Positions 1-12,100 of a DNA stretch of 64,000 nt are shown here, piece after piece. Below the pieces are notes generated by a model. The model searched no databases. It was not told the origin of the DNA and was given only the letters and a program-made list of their open reading frames with translations. Each line of letters starts with the position of its first letter. The first letter of the stretch is position 1. Source of the stretch: Nipponacmea schrenckii. Its lineage: Eukaryota > Mollusca > Gastropoda > Lottiidae. The DNA is taken from assembly GCA_030562195.1 (NCBI GenBank), contig CM060200.1, forward strand, positions 30,047,023 to 30,111,022, in the 5' to 3' direction. Position numbers and translations under genes: made by a program.

Positions 1-1085
1 GGAATCATACCAAAATCAATAGGGGTCTTCATTGAATGATAATAAACATGTATACCAAGTTTCAAGAAAATCCAATGAAACCTGTAGTCTCCACAGTGTC
101 CACAAACAATTATTGACAGACGGATGACAAACAGTACAATTCGAAATTCCAAGTCCCAGAATTCCAGGAATTTTTTTCAGAATCATATCAAAATCAATAG
201 GGTTCTTCCTTGAATGGTTATAAACAAATATACCAAGTTACAAAAAGATTCATAAAAAAATGGAGTCTCTACAGTGTCCACAAGCTTTTGTTTACAAACA
301 GAACAATTTGAAATTCAAAGTCCAAGAATTCCAGGAATTTTTTTCGAAATCATACCAAAATCGATAGGGTTTTTCCTTGAGTGATTATAAACAAGTATAC
401 CAAGTTTCAAGAAATTCCAATAAAAACTGTAGTCTCTACAGTGTCCACAAACAATTGTTGACAGACGGACCAACGGACCGACGGAATTTGAAATTCAAAG
501 TTCAAGAATTCCAGGAATTTTTTTCGGAATCATACCAAAATCGATAGGGGTCTTCGTTGAATGGTAATAAACATGTATACCAAGTTTCAAGAAGATCCAA
601 TAAAAACTGTAGTCTCTACAGTGTCCACAAACAATTGTTGACAGACGGATGAGAAACAGTACATTCGAAATTTCAAGTTCCAGAATTCCAGGAATTTTTT
701 TCAGAATCATATCAAAATCAATAGGGGTCTTCCTTGGATGGTAATAAACAAATATACCAAGTTACAAAAAGATTCATAAAGAAATGGAGTCTCTACAGTG
801 TCCACAAGCTTTTGTTTACAAACAGAACAATTTGAAATTCAAAGTCCAAGAATTCCAGGAATTTTTTTCGAAATCATACCAAAATCGATAGGGTTCTTCC
901 TTGAGTGATTATAAACAAGTATACCAAGTTTCAAGAAATTCCAATAAAAACTGTAGTCTCTACAGTGTCCACAAACAATTGTTGACAGACGGACCGACGG
1001 ACCGACGGACCGACGGACCGACGGACCGACGGACAGGGGCGACAACAATATACGTCCACATTTCTATGTGGGCGATAAATATATA
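1..1085. repeat. Hierarchical tandem repeat with GGACCGAC run and terminal hairpin
   Basis: Related subunits of about 165-182 bp begin with GAATCATACCAAAATC-like sequence at about 1, 179, 346, 526, 703 and 870. Subunits 1, 2 and 3 recur as 4, 5 and 6 at a constant offset of 524-525 bp, so this is a higher-order repeat of three subunits. The array ends at about 990-1034 in GGACCGAC/GACGGAC tandem copies, followed by the palindromic tail TATACGTCCACAT...ATGTGGGCGATA at about 1049-1077. The same tail closes the repeats near 17.7, 39.2 and 40.0 kb. Open frames here encode repetitive peptides such as SVGPSVRRSVGPSVR and are repeat shadows. The array may continue beyond the left edge. Confidence 0.9.
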
Positions 1086-1428
1086 AAATAGACACTAAAC
1101 TTTCTTAGCTATGTACTCAAGGGCACCTGAGATGACAAATCCAGATGTACAGTTTTACAGTTGAGTGGAATCCAACATATTGCATACTATTTAGCTGCAG
1201 ATTTAATTATAGTAATTCTAGTTAAAAGCTCAAAAATGTCTATACCTGTGATTTTTGTCACCACACAGATTGGTTAACAAACATATAATAATCACACTTA
1301 AATATTTTGACTATAAAAATCTAAAGTAACAATTTATTCATTTCATCTCAAAGAAATTTGACTTCCTTATAAATATGTACTAGACTTTATAAGTAAGAAA
1401 AAGAAAGCTTTTTGTACAAGCTGTTTAT
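1086..1428. other. AT-rich spacer downstream of the PRDM-PLAG gene
   Basis: No coding region was seen. On the minus strand an AATAAA polyadenylation signal lies at 1429-1424, directly on the stop codon of the upstream gene, and another lies at 1338-1333. The 3' UTR is therefore either only a few tens of bases or about 110 bases long. Confidence 0.5.
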
Positions 1429-4400
1429 TCAACTTGAAGAACTATTATTGGTAAATTGTTTTGCATAGCTTAATACTGTATCCCATGATAATTGAGATGT
1501 TGCAGGTGTAGAAACTGATAATGGTGTATGTTCAGTAGAAATAGTACTAGGTATAGACAATGTACATCCACTAGCAAAACTCTGTAAATAACTAGCTGTT
1601 TCATATTCACGTTTTCTCAATTCTTCTGAATCCCACAGCAGTTCACCTGCATTTTTAGTTTGTATTGGAACACTGCTACTATCACTTCCATCAGATCTTT
1701 GAGAGTTAATCATATAAGAATGGTCTGATAAAGAAAAATAAGAATTTTGAGAAGTATGTGGATTAAGAAAGTTGTGAGATGGATTATCAGGTTGAGTAAG
1801 TGATAAATTATGAACACTCTGTCTAGTTCCCAGATCTAACAATGTAACCAAACTATGTGTTGAGGTCAAATTAACTGTAGGTATGAAGCTATTGGTTGAC
1901 ATTTCTTCTGGTTTACGATTCACATCTTCGTAACTGGGTGGTATAAATCGGCCTTGATGGCTACCTTCATCAGGATTAGATATTAATAGTGGTTCTACAT
2001 TTGGTATTATTGCTATTGGTACAGCCTGACTGACATTCCCTATAAAACTCTCACTTTCTTTAGGTTCAGTCTCTGTTTCATTTGTCACTAATACTACTGG
2101 TTTAAGTTTAGTTTTTTTCATCAAACCATTAGGGTGAGCGTTTTTGATATGGCGGGTTAAATGATCTTTTCTACCGAAAACTTGAGAACAGATATCACAC
2201 AGAAATTCTTTCTTTTGTGTGTGGGTTATCATATGTCTCTGTACATCTTTATTTGTCAGAAACAGTTTATCACATATACCACATTTAATTTGTCTTTCTT
2301 TACCACAAGTAGATTTATAACGACTATGAACACTGTTTAAATGAAAAATCACAGTTTCTTTTGACTCAAAATCCTTTTCACATAAAACACAATGTGGGGG
2401 TTCATTGTCTTTTGCATGATGCATAGCTAGATGAAATTTATACCGTTCATGCCTCATGTATATTTTATTGCACTGTTCACATTTCCAGCTATTTCTGTTC
2501 AGATCATGAACTAACATATGGTTTTTTAGATGATCTTTTCTACTGAATTTGCGATCACAATACAGACATGACTGCATATATCCATTTTGATGAATATTTT
2601 GATGCCTTAAATAAAGAAATTTATTCTTAAAACCTTTATTACATCCTTCTACATTACAAATAAATGGTAATGTTCCTGTATGTGATGCTATATGTGATTG
2701 AAAATTAGTTTCACGAGTGAAACCTTCATCACATATTCTACATACATAACGAGGAGGCTTTTGTGTTTTTTTCGGTTTAATTTCTGCCATCATATGTTTA
2801 GGTGTAACTTTAGCCTCCTTTAATTTTTTAGTAATTGTTCTCTTAGATTTACTCTTATAGTTTTTCAATGTGATTCTTGCACTTCTTCTTCTCTTGATAG
2901 GTAGCTTCTTAGATGGCTCATAATCTGGATCTGGTTCAAGGTTATTTTTACTAAGATCATATTTTACTGGCAATTCATTGTCATTCACATTATCTGGTGA
3001 ATCATTGTCACTATCATTATCTTCATTATCATCATTATCTTCAACGTTATTAGTTGCAATGGACTCTTTCATATCCTCATTTACTTTCTCATAATCTCCA
3101 ATGATGGAGTTTAACATGTCCCATTCTTGGAACCCTGAAATCAAGGTGTAACTATGAAAAAATTTCCTCAAAATAATAAAAAAAATAAAAATAAACTTCA
3201 AGCATTCTTTCAAGAATCTGAACTGCACGTAACCAAACTATGACACATCTGACCTCTGAAGTTCTATTCTTGTAAATTCATGGTATGCCAATAACACACT
3301 AGCCTGCATGCCTGTATCAAATACAACACACTTTAATAAATATAGGCATAATTTCACCTTCTTGTTCATTTAAAACATCATATACATACGTTTAACTTTG
3401 GATCTTTTTATTAGAAAATTTTTTCCAATTCTTTCAGCATATTTTTCTCCATACCAAACTCTTAGTTCAGTATCTTTCTCAATTCTCTGTGGCAGAAACA
3501 ACAATATCATAGTAATAAAATGTGGTGGTAGTCATAATAACACATGGTTTCATTTATTCATCATGAAGGCTTGAATAGACATTAAATGCACACAAAACCC
3601 AGGACAGGTTAAGATGGAACCTTTGGTAATTCCAACCCATTGATCTATGTCAATGATAGTCAGAGAGGCAGACATAGATTCTTATCTTATTCTTTATGTA
3701 ATTTAAAAAAAAATCAGGTTTATTTAGAGAAGCATCATGTTTACCTTTGTAGAAATATAATAAATAGAATTGTTCTGGTTGATGACAACTAAATTCTGGT
3801 GAAGAGAGGATGTAGCAGGTCTAATAAACATCATCCAATTACATTCCTCTTCATTCTTTAAATCTAGATTAACTAGATCACCATTTTCTTCTATCTGTAA
3901 TTGAATTTTATCAAGCACATTTCACTCTAACATTTCAATTTTCATTAACAACTTATATGATTGCACCATGTGATCATCCGTTGTCACTTCTACTGAAATT
4001 AATTTGATAGAACAAACAAAATACATAAGGGGCTTAGTCAATGTATGGAGCTTGGTTTCATCTTATTCAGAATATAAATTCCATAATAGTTAATAAGGAC
4101 ATGAAATAAAATAATGGCCATGATACATAGACTATTATCATATCCACCAAAACTTTAAAAGAAGCCTTACCACCAAAGCAAGAATTCAGTGCACAATGTC
4201 TTTTAAAATTATCCAAAAGCATCCATACCTTTAATTCAAAACTGTCAGATTTAGCATGACAAGGACCCCAATCTATGACAGCATCAACAGGCCCAAATTG
4301 TGTTCTAGCTTCTATATCATCTTTAGCAAATACACCAGAAGACTTTCCTGTGAATAAGCATTCAATAAACATGAACATGTAATCAATTAAAAAGTGATAA

Positions 4401-5026
4401 TATATATTGTTTAAATTAAACTGGGATAAAAAGTTTAATGTAAATATTCTTGGTTGCTTAAGGAAAGATTACAATATTAAATACCTACAAATCAATGTAT
4501 CAGCTTATTCATGTATATTCAAAAGCCATAGTACCATATTCTACTCTATAGAAATTAAAAGCTTATGCGCTTATTATATCCTTATTCCTAATATATGTAC
4601 AAAACCATTCTACTGATTATTATGTACTTACTATTTTGACCCCTAAGTTTAACATAAAGTTGAGATGGTAAGGTATATAGAGCTTTAACAAGTATTGTAC
4701 TGTCTGGTATGATATTTATTGCACCATGTAACTCACAACTTTGTGGAAATGATGTTTCACATTTGTGGCACCCTAAAAAACAAAAAAAGATTTCAATAAA
4801 GGGCTAAAGTTCAAATTTTTTAGGGCGATCACAATGTCTACAATAATTAAAATAAATGTGGTCTCTAATAAATGCGTTCTATCTTTCCAAATCAAAACCT
4901 TATGTCTGGTTACAAAGAAACAGAAAAAATCTTATTTCACAATACATCCTAGGCCATGTAGTTGTGGTAAATATACTTACATTGTACTGGGTTACTTCTT
5001 GAACTTGAATTTCCATCCTTAGACAT
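1429..5026 (-). CDS. PR/SET-domain protein with a PLAG-type seven-zinc-finger array
   Basis: Six exons join in phase: 5026-4981, 4772-4632, 4347-4229, 3894-3745, 3486-3390 and 3134-1429, giving 752 residues. In order they encode a zinc knuckle (CHKC...C..HG, residues 17-32), a PR/SET domain (about 48-175, with GVFAKDDIEARTQFGP, CNWMMFIRPA and ELRVWYGEKYAERIG), an acidic stretch (about 214-233), a basic, NLS-like patch (about 260-272), seven C2H2 fingers (about 316-518) and a Ser/Thr/Asn-rich tail that could be a transactivation region. The fingers correspond one to one with vertebrate PLAG1, including the C-x4-C second finger, RKDHLKNH in finger 3, a KDV..HM..HT finger 6 and FGRKDHLTRH in finger 7. 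Known PLAG proteins bind DNA and activate transcription; PRDM SET domains methylate histones or recruit partners. Enzyme activity is not shown by this sequence. The ATG is preceded in frame by TGA if the upstream AG is an acceptor, so a 5' UTR exon probably lies further upstream. Exon structure is confident; the exact orthology to PLAG1/PLAGL1/PLAGL2 is inferred. Confidence 0.88.
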
Positions 5027-6779
5027 GTTTCACTAAAATGACACCAATTTCCTAAAGAAACAAATTTAAAAATCTCAGGACTGTATGCTGTGCTAGATCT
5101 ACAGCTTTACTTTACTGAAAGTAAGTATGCTACCCTTGATCTTTTATGCAAGTCAAATACAACTGTTTTGTGGACATATTTAAAGTAAAGTCTAAGATAG
5201 GGTGGCAGTAGACTTGAGACGTACTTAATGTTTGCAATTGAAATTGTTACAATGAATGTTTATTTCAATTACTGGACCTATACCACTACCAGTTTTCTTA
5301 CTCTCCTTGTATTGCCTTCATTTCTACATTATTCCAAATATATATTCCATTATAATAAATTGGGCAAGGTACAAAATCTTACTTCTATTTCTCTCAACGG
5401 CTCTTCCCTTACTCTCTATGGACCAAATTTTATTGCATTTAGACTCTTAACATGTCCTTAAACTCATCCACAATTCTTATGTAGAATTGCTGTTGTATAA
5501 CAATGAGTTGTCAAGCCTTCTTTGTCGCATTCAAAGGCAACAACTTATTTTGTCTGACACCTTGAAAGTCTATCAATTTGTAATAACCAAGATGCACATT
5601 TATAGTACAGATCACATAGAAAAGCATAAGAATTATGAGAAACCACAAAATCATCTCATTTTTACACACGGTTAAGCCTAATGAACATTTTATACACAAA
5701 TTAAGTCAAACTTAGCAAGGATAAAAAACTTATCCTAGTAGTTTCTCAATTGAGGCAGTTAGACTATCCCTATTAATATTATTTTTATGGCACTTGATTA
5801 TTTTGGTTGTTCAAGGGATAGTGTGTCTGAGCATGAACATAAAATTTAGTTTTCAAGAATGGTCAATATGAGTATATATATATACATCAGTGAACAGTAT
5901 CGTTTAAAATCTTGAAAATTCAAAATCAGTCAATTTATTAAGTGTTTTTCAAATATCAAATGCAAGTTTTTATGGATATTAGACCTATTATTAATCATAC
6001 ATTTAAATTAAAGTTCATGTACTTTTGTATATGACATTAAAAAAATGCAATATCAAGGCCATTAGTTCAGTTCAATTCCATTTTATCATTTTCATTGGTA
6101 ACCAGTATATCTATTATTAAGGAGATCCGTCAAGTTCAACTTTGTGTCTCATTTCCGTTTTATTATTTGCTGGGAGTGGGGCACTTGCAGGGATATTATA
6201 TTCCACCACATAACAAGACGCAGCAATTAAGCTCCTATCAAATATCCATAACAACTTATCTTACATATACTTACAGATGTCTAAATGCATGAATTCAAAA
6301 AAGAAAACTCTTAAATAACATAAATCGCATTGAGTAAAGGCATTATTGCTTTTTAAAAGCAACAGATAAACTATCTTTGCCCCTGTAAGTTGTCATAATC
6401 GTGAAGGATTATGGGAATGGGATATCCCTAAAACGTCATTAAAAGCGGAAGGTATTCCTACAAGTACAATACACAGGGCACTAATTGAATAATACAGCCT
6501 AATTATGTCCGGTCTATATGTAAAAGTCTTAGTTTATTAAAAAACATTAGGAAAAGTATCGTAATGTTTGATAACATGGGATACCTTGATGTTTTATATA
6601 CTTTTATTCCAATACTTTCCTTCTTTATTTTGACGAAATTGATTTGTCTATATAGGCCTACATATATCTCGATAGGTTTACACTCCCCTGTGGTCAACAT
6701 GGATTATCCTTAAAGTTAATAGATCTAGAACTTACACTTATATTTTTGTCTTACTAGAGAAAGGCACGATAATTTCATC
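5027..6779. promoter_or_regulatory. Divergent intergenic region of the PRDM-PLAG and CHCHD7-like genes
   Basis: 1.75 kb separate the two start codons, which face away from each other. The interval should hold both promoters and at least one 5' UTR exon of the minus-strand gene, because its first coding exon is preceded by an acceptor-like TTTTAG. No long open frame with coding character was found. The region is AT-rich with a short TA run near 5875. A slightly more GC-rich patch at about 6360-6470, nearest the CHCHD7 side, is the best guess for the core promoter. Confidence 0.5.
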
Positions 6780-8263
6780 ATGAGTCCAGAAGAAAAGGAG
6801 CAGAAACGTCTCAAGAGACAGCAGCTAAAGGAAATGCGTGAGCAAAGTAAATTAGATAAAATGGAAATAATGAGACAGAGAAATCCCTGTTTCGATGTGA
6901 GTTTTTGGAAATATTATAAGGCCTGAAATGTAGAGTCCAAAAGATCTGACTTACTATTTTTACTGTATCTTAATAACTGTAAGCCTGTTGTTTTTCTTAC
7001 CAGTAGCCTATATCTATATTGTTTAGGAATACTGTTTGCTGAATTGTAGGGTAGGCCTATATTGTTATGCCAAGGTCTTTTTAAATGCTTTCTTATGTAA
7101 TGATGGATATGTGTGGTTTCTCATGTAGTATTGATGACTATTGTGTTGATGAGCAGTGATTTGCATTTATCAATGTTCAACTGCATTTACCAGGTCCTTT
7201 TGTTTTGCTCAACTTGCTGTAGCTGATCTGTCACATAATGGTTAAGCATTGACCAAGTAGTTTGGTGTCAACACCACAATGTTTACAAATGATTTAACTG
7301 CACTGGGTATATCATTGATCAAGTTCATAGATCAACCTGGGATTAGGATGTTTCCTTGTGGTCTCAACATTTGCCCAGTGATAGCCTACCTTATCCAATA
7401 CTATGTACATGTTTTCTCTTTGTTAAAAAGTTTGTAATCTACGTCAAGATTCCATTTCTATGGATATTTTAATTGCATGCATATATAATTACTGCAGAGG
7501 CTCAAGAATAGACAAGTTGTCATTTTAACTTTAGTATTTTTGGACAAAAATGAATTTGAAGGCACAAATTTGCATAGTGAACTAGAAACGGTAGTATAAA
7601 GGATGGCCAGGCTTTGAAAAAATGATAAGAAGCTTGTTATATATTCAAAGTAACCTTATTGCAAGGAAATGGAATTCTAGGAAGCATGTTTCATTAATAT
7701 TCAAAGTAACATTTTTCAAGGGTGGTTGAATTTACTTATTGGTTTTTATTTCAGGAGAAAATGTTATCACGTCAATGTATTATAGATGATGATTATCGCC
7801 ACAGGGAAACTGGAAATTGTTGGGAATTTTTTGAGAATTATCGTCAGTGTAACAGATTTTGGGTAAGGCTATTTAAAAAAAATTATAATTTATATGTAGT
7901 CTTAAATCAAAAGTCTATTTGTTTCTTCTTGGAAAAGCTTTTGTTTTAAGCTGCCTTCACCTACCCATGTGGTGTTTTCTCTCTTGACAAAGCTCTCCCA
8001 TCAAGATTGACTTCATTAACTGAATACACAGAGCATTTATACTGTATGTCATACATTTAACAATAAGTAGACCAAACATGGTTATCCCTGTCATAAAGTA
8101 CTGTTACATTTCATTTTGTTTTTCTGTGTAGTTGAAAGTACATTGGATTAGATGGTGGAAGGGACATGAACCATTCACACCAGGGCCAGAAGATAGAGAT
8201 AGGGTCCGAGATGAATATAAACATTTATTGAAGAGTTATAATGATAGGAAGTGGGAACAATAG
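6780..8263 (+). CDS. CHCHD7: Twin CX9C mitochondrial intermembrane-space protein, CHCHD7/COX23-like
   Basis: Three exons, 6780-6896, 7755-7862 and 8132-8263, each end in phase 0 and give 118 residues. The second exon holds the CHCH fold. Two C-x9-C motifs (Cys37/Cys47 and Cys61/Cys71) would form the two disulfides of an Mia40-imported intermembrane-space protein. Resemblance to vertebrate CHCHD7 is clear around NPC...C, the NYR.CNRFW end of the second helix, and the later FTPGPEDRD segment. Yeast COX23, the likely relative, acts in cytochrome c oxidase assembly. Unlike the short vertebrate protein, this one has an N-terminal extension of about 36 charged residues before the first Cys. The start is the first ATG of an uninterrupted exon. 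Its head-to-head position with the PLAG-type gene supports the assignment. Confidence 0.88.
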
Positions 8264-8346
8264 CACAGTGTCTGGTGTTTATGAATAGATGTGTCAAACT
8301 GTAATGCTTGTTTGATTATAAATACTATCAAGTGAATTCAGTTGGT

Positions 8347-8352
8347 AATAAA
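8347..8352 (+). terminator. Polyadenylation signal of the CHCHD7-like gene
   Basis: AATAAA lies 84 bases after the stop codon, the first such signal downstream. It predicts a short 3' UTR ending near 8370. Confidence 0.6.
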
Positions 8353-9128
8353 TATTTATTAAGATAAAACAGTGATGTGCCAATTGCATTTGTATAGGAG
8401 AAATTAAGCAAAAGAAAAGAACATTTCTGAATGAACAGTCACCTAAAGGGTTAATAACAAATAACAGAACATTTTTATTATGTAATATATACCCAGACTT
8501 GATTTTGAGCATAAAGATTCTCAATATTCAGAGAAAGAATATTTCTCAACGGTATTGGCGAACACAGCAGAGGCCACAGATGTCCATGTTGTATCAAATT
8601 ATGTGTGTACTCAATTTACAAAGTTACCAAATAAATTTACAGTATAAAAAGGGTTATAACAAGGCATAACTTGCTTGCCAACTGCTTGTTGATGGTACTT
8701 CTGCTACTGAAATTCAACCTTTATCATATTTGTGAAGAGGTTCAGACAAGTGGACAGATTTGAAGATCTACAGTTACCAAGTGGTTAACAAAGCTTAACT
8801 TGTGACCTTTAAATGTCATTTTTGCTTTCAAGATTGTGTGCAAAATGTCAAATGTATATGACAAAGAAATTTATGGATTATGAACCTTGAGTTCTGAAAC
8901 AGTTGGGAATAGCTCTCACTTATTTAATTAAAATATTATAATATTATTTTTAGTTTTTTGAGTGAAAATCTGACAAGCATAATTCAGTAAATTGAGTATC
9001 TGGAACGAAATTCATTTAAGATGACAATAAATAATAACTCCAATAACTATCACAGAAATAATGGACGGAAAATAAAAAATAACTAGTCTAAACATGAATC
9101 AATAACAGCAATATAGTTGAATACATTA
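8353..9128. other. Convergent 3' spacer between the CHCHD7-like gene and IFT172
   Basis: The two genes converge here. No coding exon was recognised. Minus-strand AATAAA signals (TTTATT on the given strand) occur at about 8474 and 8354, so an IFT172 transcript using either would reach, or nearly reach, the 3' end of the opposing gene. Confidence 0.5.
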
Positions 9129-12100
9129 TTATTGAAAAGAATAGGTAGGATTTGCTGTAGTTCCACCATATACTCCAACAAACTTCAGAATATCTTTCAA
9201 TTCTGGACTGTGAGATACCTGAAAATTAAACATTGAACACTTATTCTTATTTGTGTGTACCACCAATCTAATATTGAATGTATTGGTCAGACTACTTTAC
9301 TAATTAATTTAGAGCTGCACAGACAAGAAAAATATGCTGAACATCATGTTGTTATGACCAAATGTAGCATTTTAAAAGAAAAGTGCCACTGATAATATCA
9401 ATATCTTTCTGCAGACAACACACATAAACTCTGTATGAGACAGTGAAGAGTAAAATGATATATTAACTTACTTTAGTAGCCATAAGAAATTTATTCCAGT
9501 CATCTTTATTAGCTACTTTATTAGGTTTCGAAAACTCTACTTTATTTCTCAGGACAGGATAACCTATAAACAAGAAATAAGGAAATTAAGACCAACCATG
9601 ATAATATGACAATAAAGCAGAGGATAACCTATAAACAAATAATATAGAAAGCAAGACAAGCAATGGAAATAGACAATAAAGAGAGATGACCTTTAAAAAA
9701 ATTATAAGGAATTATCAAAACAGAATTATAAAAATAATAAAGAAAACTTGTAAAATTGATTGTAAAATCATCATATGTTTAAAAAAAAAAACATGATCAA
9801 AAACCGGAGAACCCATTAACAACATACCAGTTATAATACAGGGTAAAGACCTTATACCAGTGTCACAAGCTACTAATGATGCTTCATATGTATTTCTCTC
9901 ATCTTTAGGTAGTATCTGAGCTACACGTTGATCCATAGATACAGCTAATACCCACTCTTTTATTTCTTCATGTTGTTGACTCTAGAAAAAAAGAACCAAA
10001 TCAATTTCAAAACTATCATGTCAAACTGTGCCTGTAAAAATGGAAGAGATCCGCAAGGGTCCAGAAACCTTTCTTTATTAAATCTTTTAATACCATTTGT
10101 GAGCTTTTACCAGGGTCAATGATGGTGCTCAATTAGTTGGTTTTGTACAGAAACTACAGCAGACACATATACATTCTAAGATTTTAAATACTTACTGATA
10201 AGAATGGTTTTTCGGGTAAAGGTATTTCAAATGGTATATCTGTATCTTGAAAATCACTGTGATCTAACATGTCTAAACTTCCATCTTCAATAGCCTATAG
10301 TATATATATTTAGAATAGATGAATGATCTGATAGTCTAAGTGTCATGCTTTACTGGCCTACCAGAGACAGAAATACTGGGATGAAGACATACAGGATAGT
10401 CCCTGACCCATGGTAAATTTCTTTAGTGCTCTTTAGTTGAAATCAACAATTCAAGAAACTATGCTTCTAGTGAAAATGATGATAAGTAATTTGAGTAGAA
10501 CATCAGTAGAATTATCAACAACATACCTCAGTAATATCTAAACATCGATTTAAAAATACAAAAGCCATGTTTTCTGAACCAGCAGCCTATAGAATAATGA
10601 AAGATAGTTAAAACTAACACACTCCATGTAAAAGACATTAGTTTTTCTTTCTTACTGAAATAACTCCCTTACATCGCTCACTTGTCTAAAGTTAATCTTC
10701 ATCTCCTAAACTAGCAGTCAAGATGAAGTTCATGTGGCATCAGCATGAAATAAGATTTAGTCATAAAACATAAGTGGTTATATTTCCTAAAAATATTACA
10801 CTAAAACAACAAATTATGAAAGATTTAATTTTGACAGCCCAATCTTGTATGAAAATTCTGAAAACTAAACCTTAAACTAACCTTACACATAGTGCCAGCC
10901 TCATAGAAAGCTTTATCTGCTGGTATAATATCTGTATGACGTAACAATGATACAGAAAGTCGCATAGCAATACTTTCTAAAGAACCTTGACCCATAGCGG
11001 CAGACCGTATAGAATAATAATGACTGATTAATGTCATTGTCTGAAATTCTTCATATTGTGGTGTACCTGTTTCTTGTGATTTACTCATATTCTCACACTA
11101 AAACAATATCGAAATCAAATTTATAAAATGACATACATCTACAATGTAGATTCTACATATATTATTAACTATCTGTACTTTCCTTTATTTATATATTATA
11201 ACTTGGCAGTTAGTGACATAACATTGCAAGAATGCATTACCAAAGAATACAAAAAAAGAATATAGAGAACAGACAAATTCTAATATTTACATACCAAATC
11301 ATAAAACATATCTCTTAAATCTGCCCAGATCCTATAAGCATCAGATTTATTCAATCCCTCAGCGCACACAATATCACTGAATATTCTCTTATAAATATTA
11401 TAATTCTACAAAAAAATGATATCATTAAATATTTTCTTATAATATTACTCTACAAATACAAAAACAAACTTATTTTACTATTACAATAGTTCTCAATACA
11501 TCAGTTGTAGAATGATATATAACATACAAATATTCTCTTGACATAAAATACTTTCTTACCAATTCTGATAAATAGTCAATTATAAATTATTCCACAGATT
11601 TATAACACTATAAATACTTAATTTCCACAATTTACTTTTCAATCACACATATTACATGCACCCTAATAAAATTTCTAACTTACCTGAGGATTTGGTGGTG
11701 TACCATATTTAACATATAGTTCTAAAGCTCTAGTTGTTTTATCATTCTTTATTAGATGTGTAGCATATAGAGCTATATATTTATGTAAAACTTTAGGATT
11801 CTAAATAAAATTAAAAATAATTGTCAAAAATATATATACCTCTGACCAATTGTTAAAAATGAATACTTCAATTGTGCAGTTTGTTAATTGATAGAAAAGC
11901 CTATAAGACAATATATATTATTTAAAGGTAAAAGAACTAACCTGTTGTTCTGCTGTGGTAATACACTTTTCCCATTCACCTTTCTCAGCATATAAATCTA
12001 ACGCACCAATAACATCAACATTGGCCAACTATAGATATAAAAAATATCAGTTATAATTAAAAAATGTATCAATGTTAAATTGACTCAAACCTAATAAAAT

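Noticed and set aside
839..1086. Overlapping open frames on both strands with repeated SVGPSVR/DRRTDGPT peptides.
   Set aside because: They are translations of the GGACCGAC tandem run and occur wherever that repeat family does.
3135..3228. The long zinc-finger open frame extends upstream to a Met with a hydrophobic start, like a signal peptide.
   Set aside because: A CAG acceptor at 3137-3135 in exact phase with the preceding SET exon shows that these residues are intron read-through.
1429..5026. Assignment to PRDM4, PRDM10 or PRDM15 on the basis of the SET domain.
   Set aside because: The fingers match PLAG proteins in number, order and finger-specific residues, and not the finger arrays of those PRDM proteins. 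I therefore left the symbol empty.
8294..8524. A 76-codon minus-strand open frame between CHCHD7-like gene and IFT172.
   Set aside because: It overlaps the 3' UTR and polyadenylation signal of the plus-strand gene and has no coding character.
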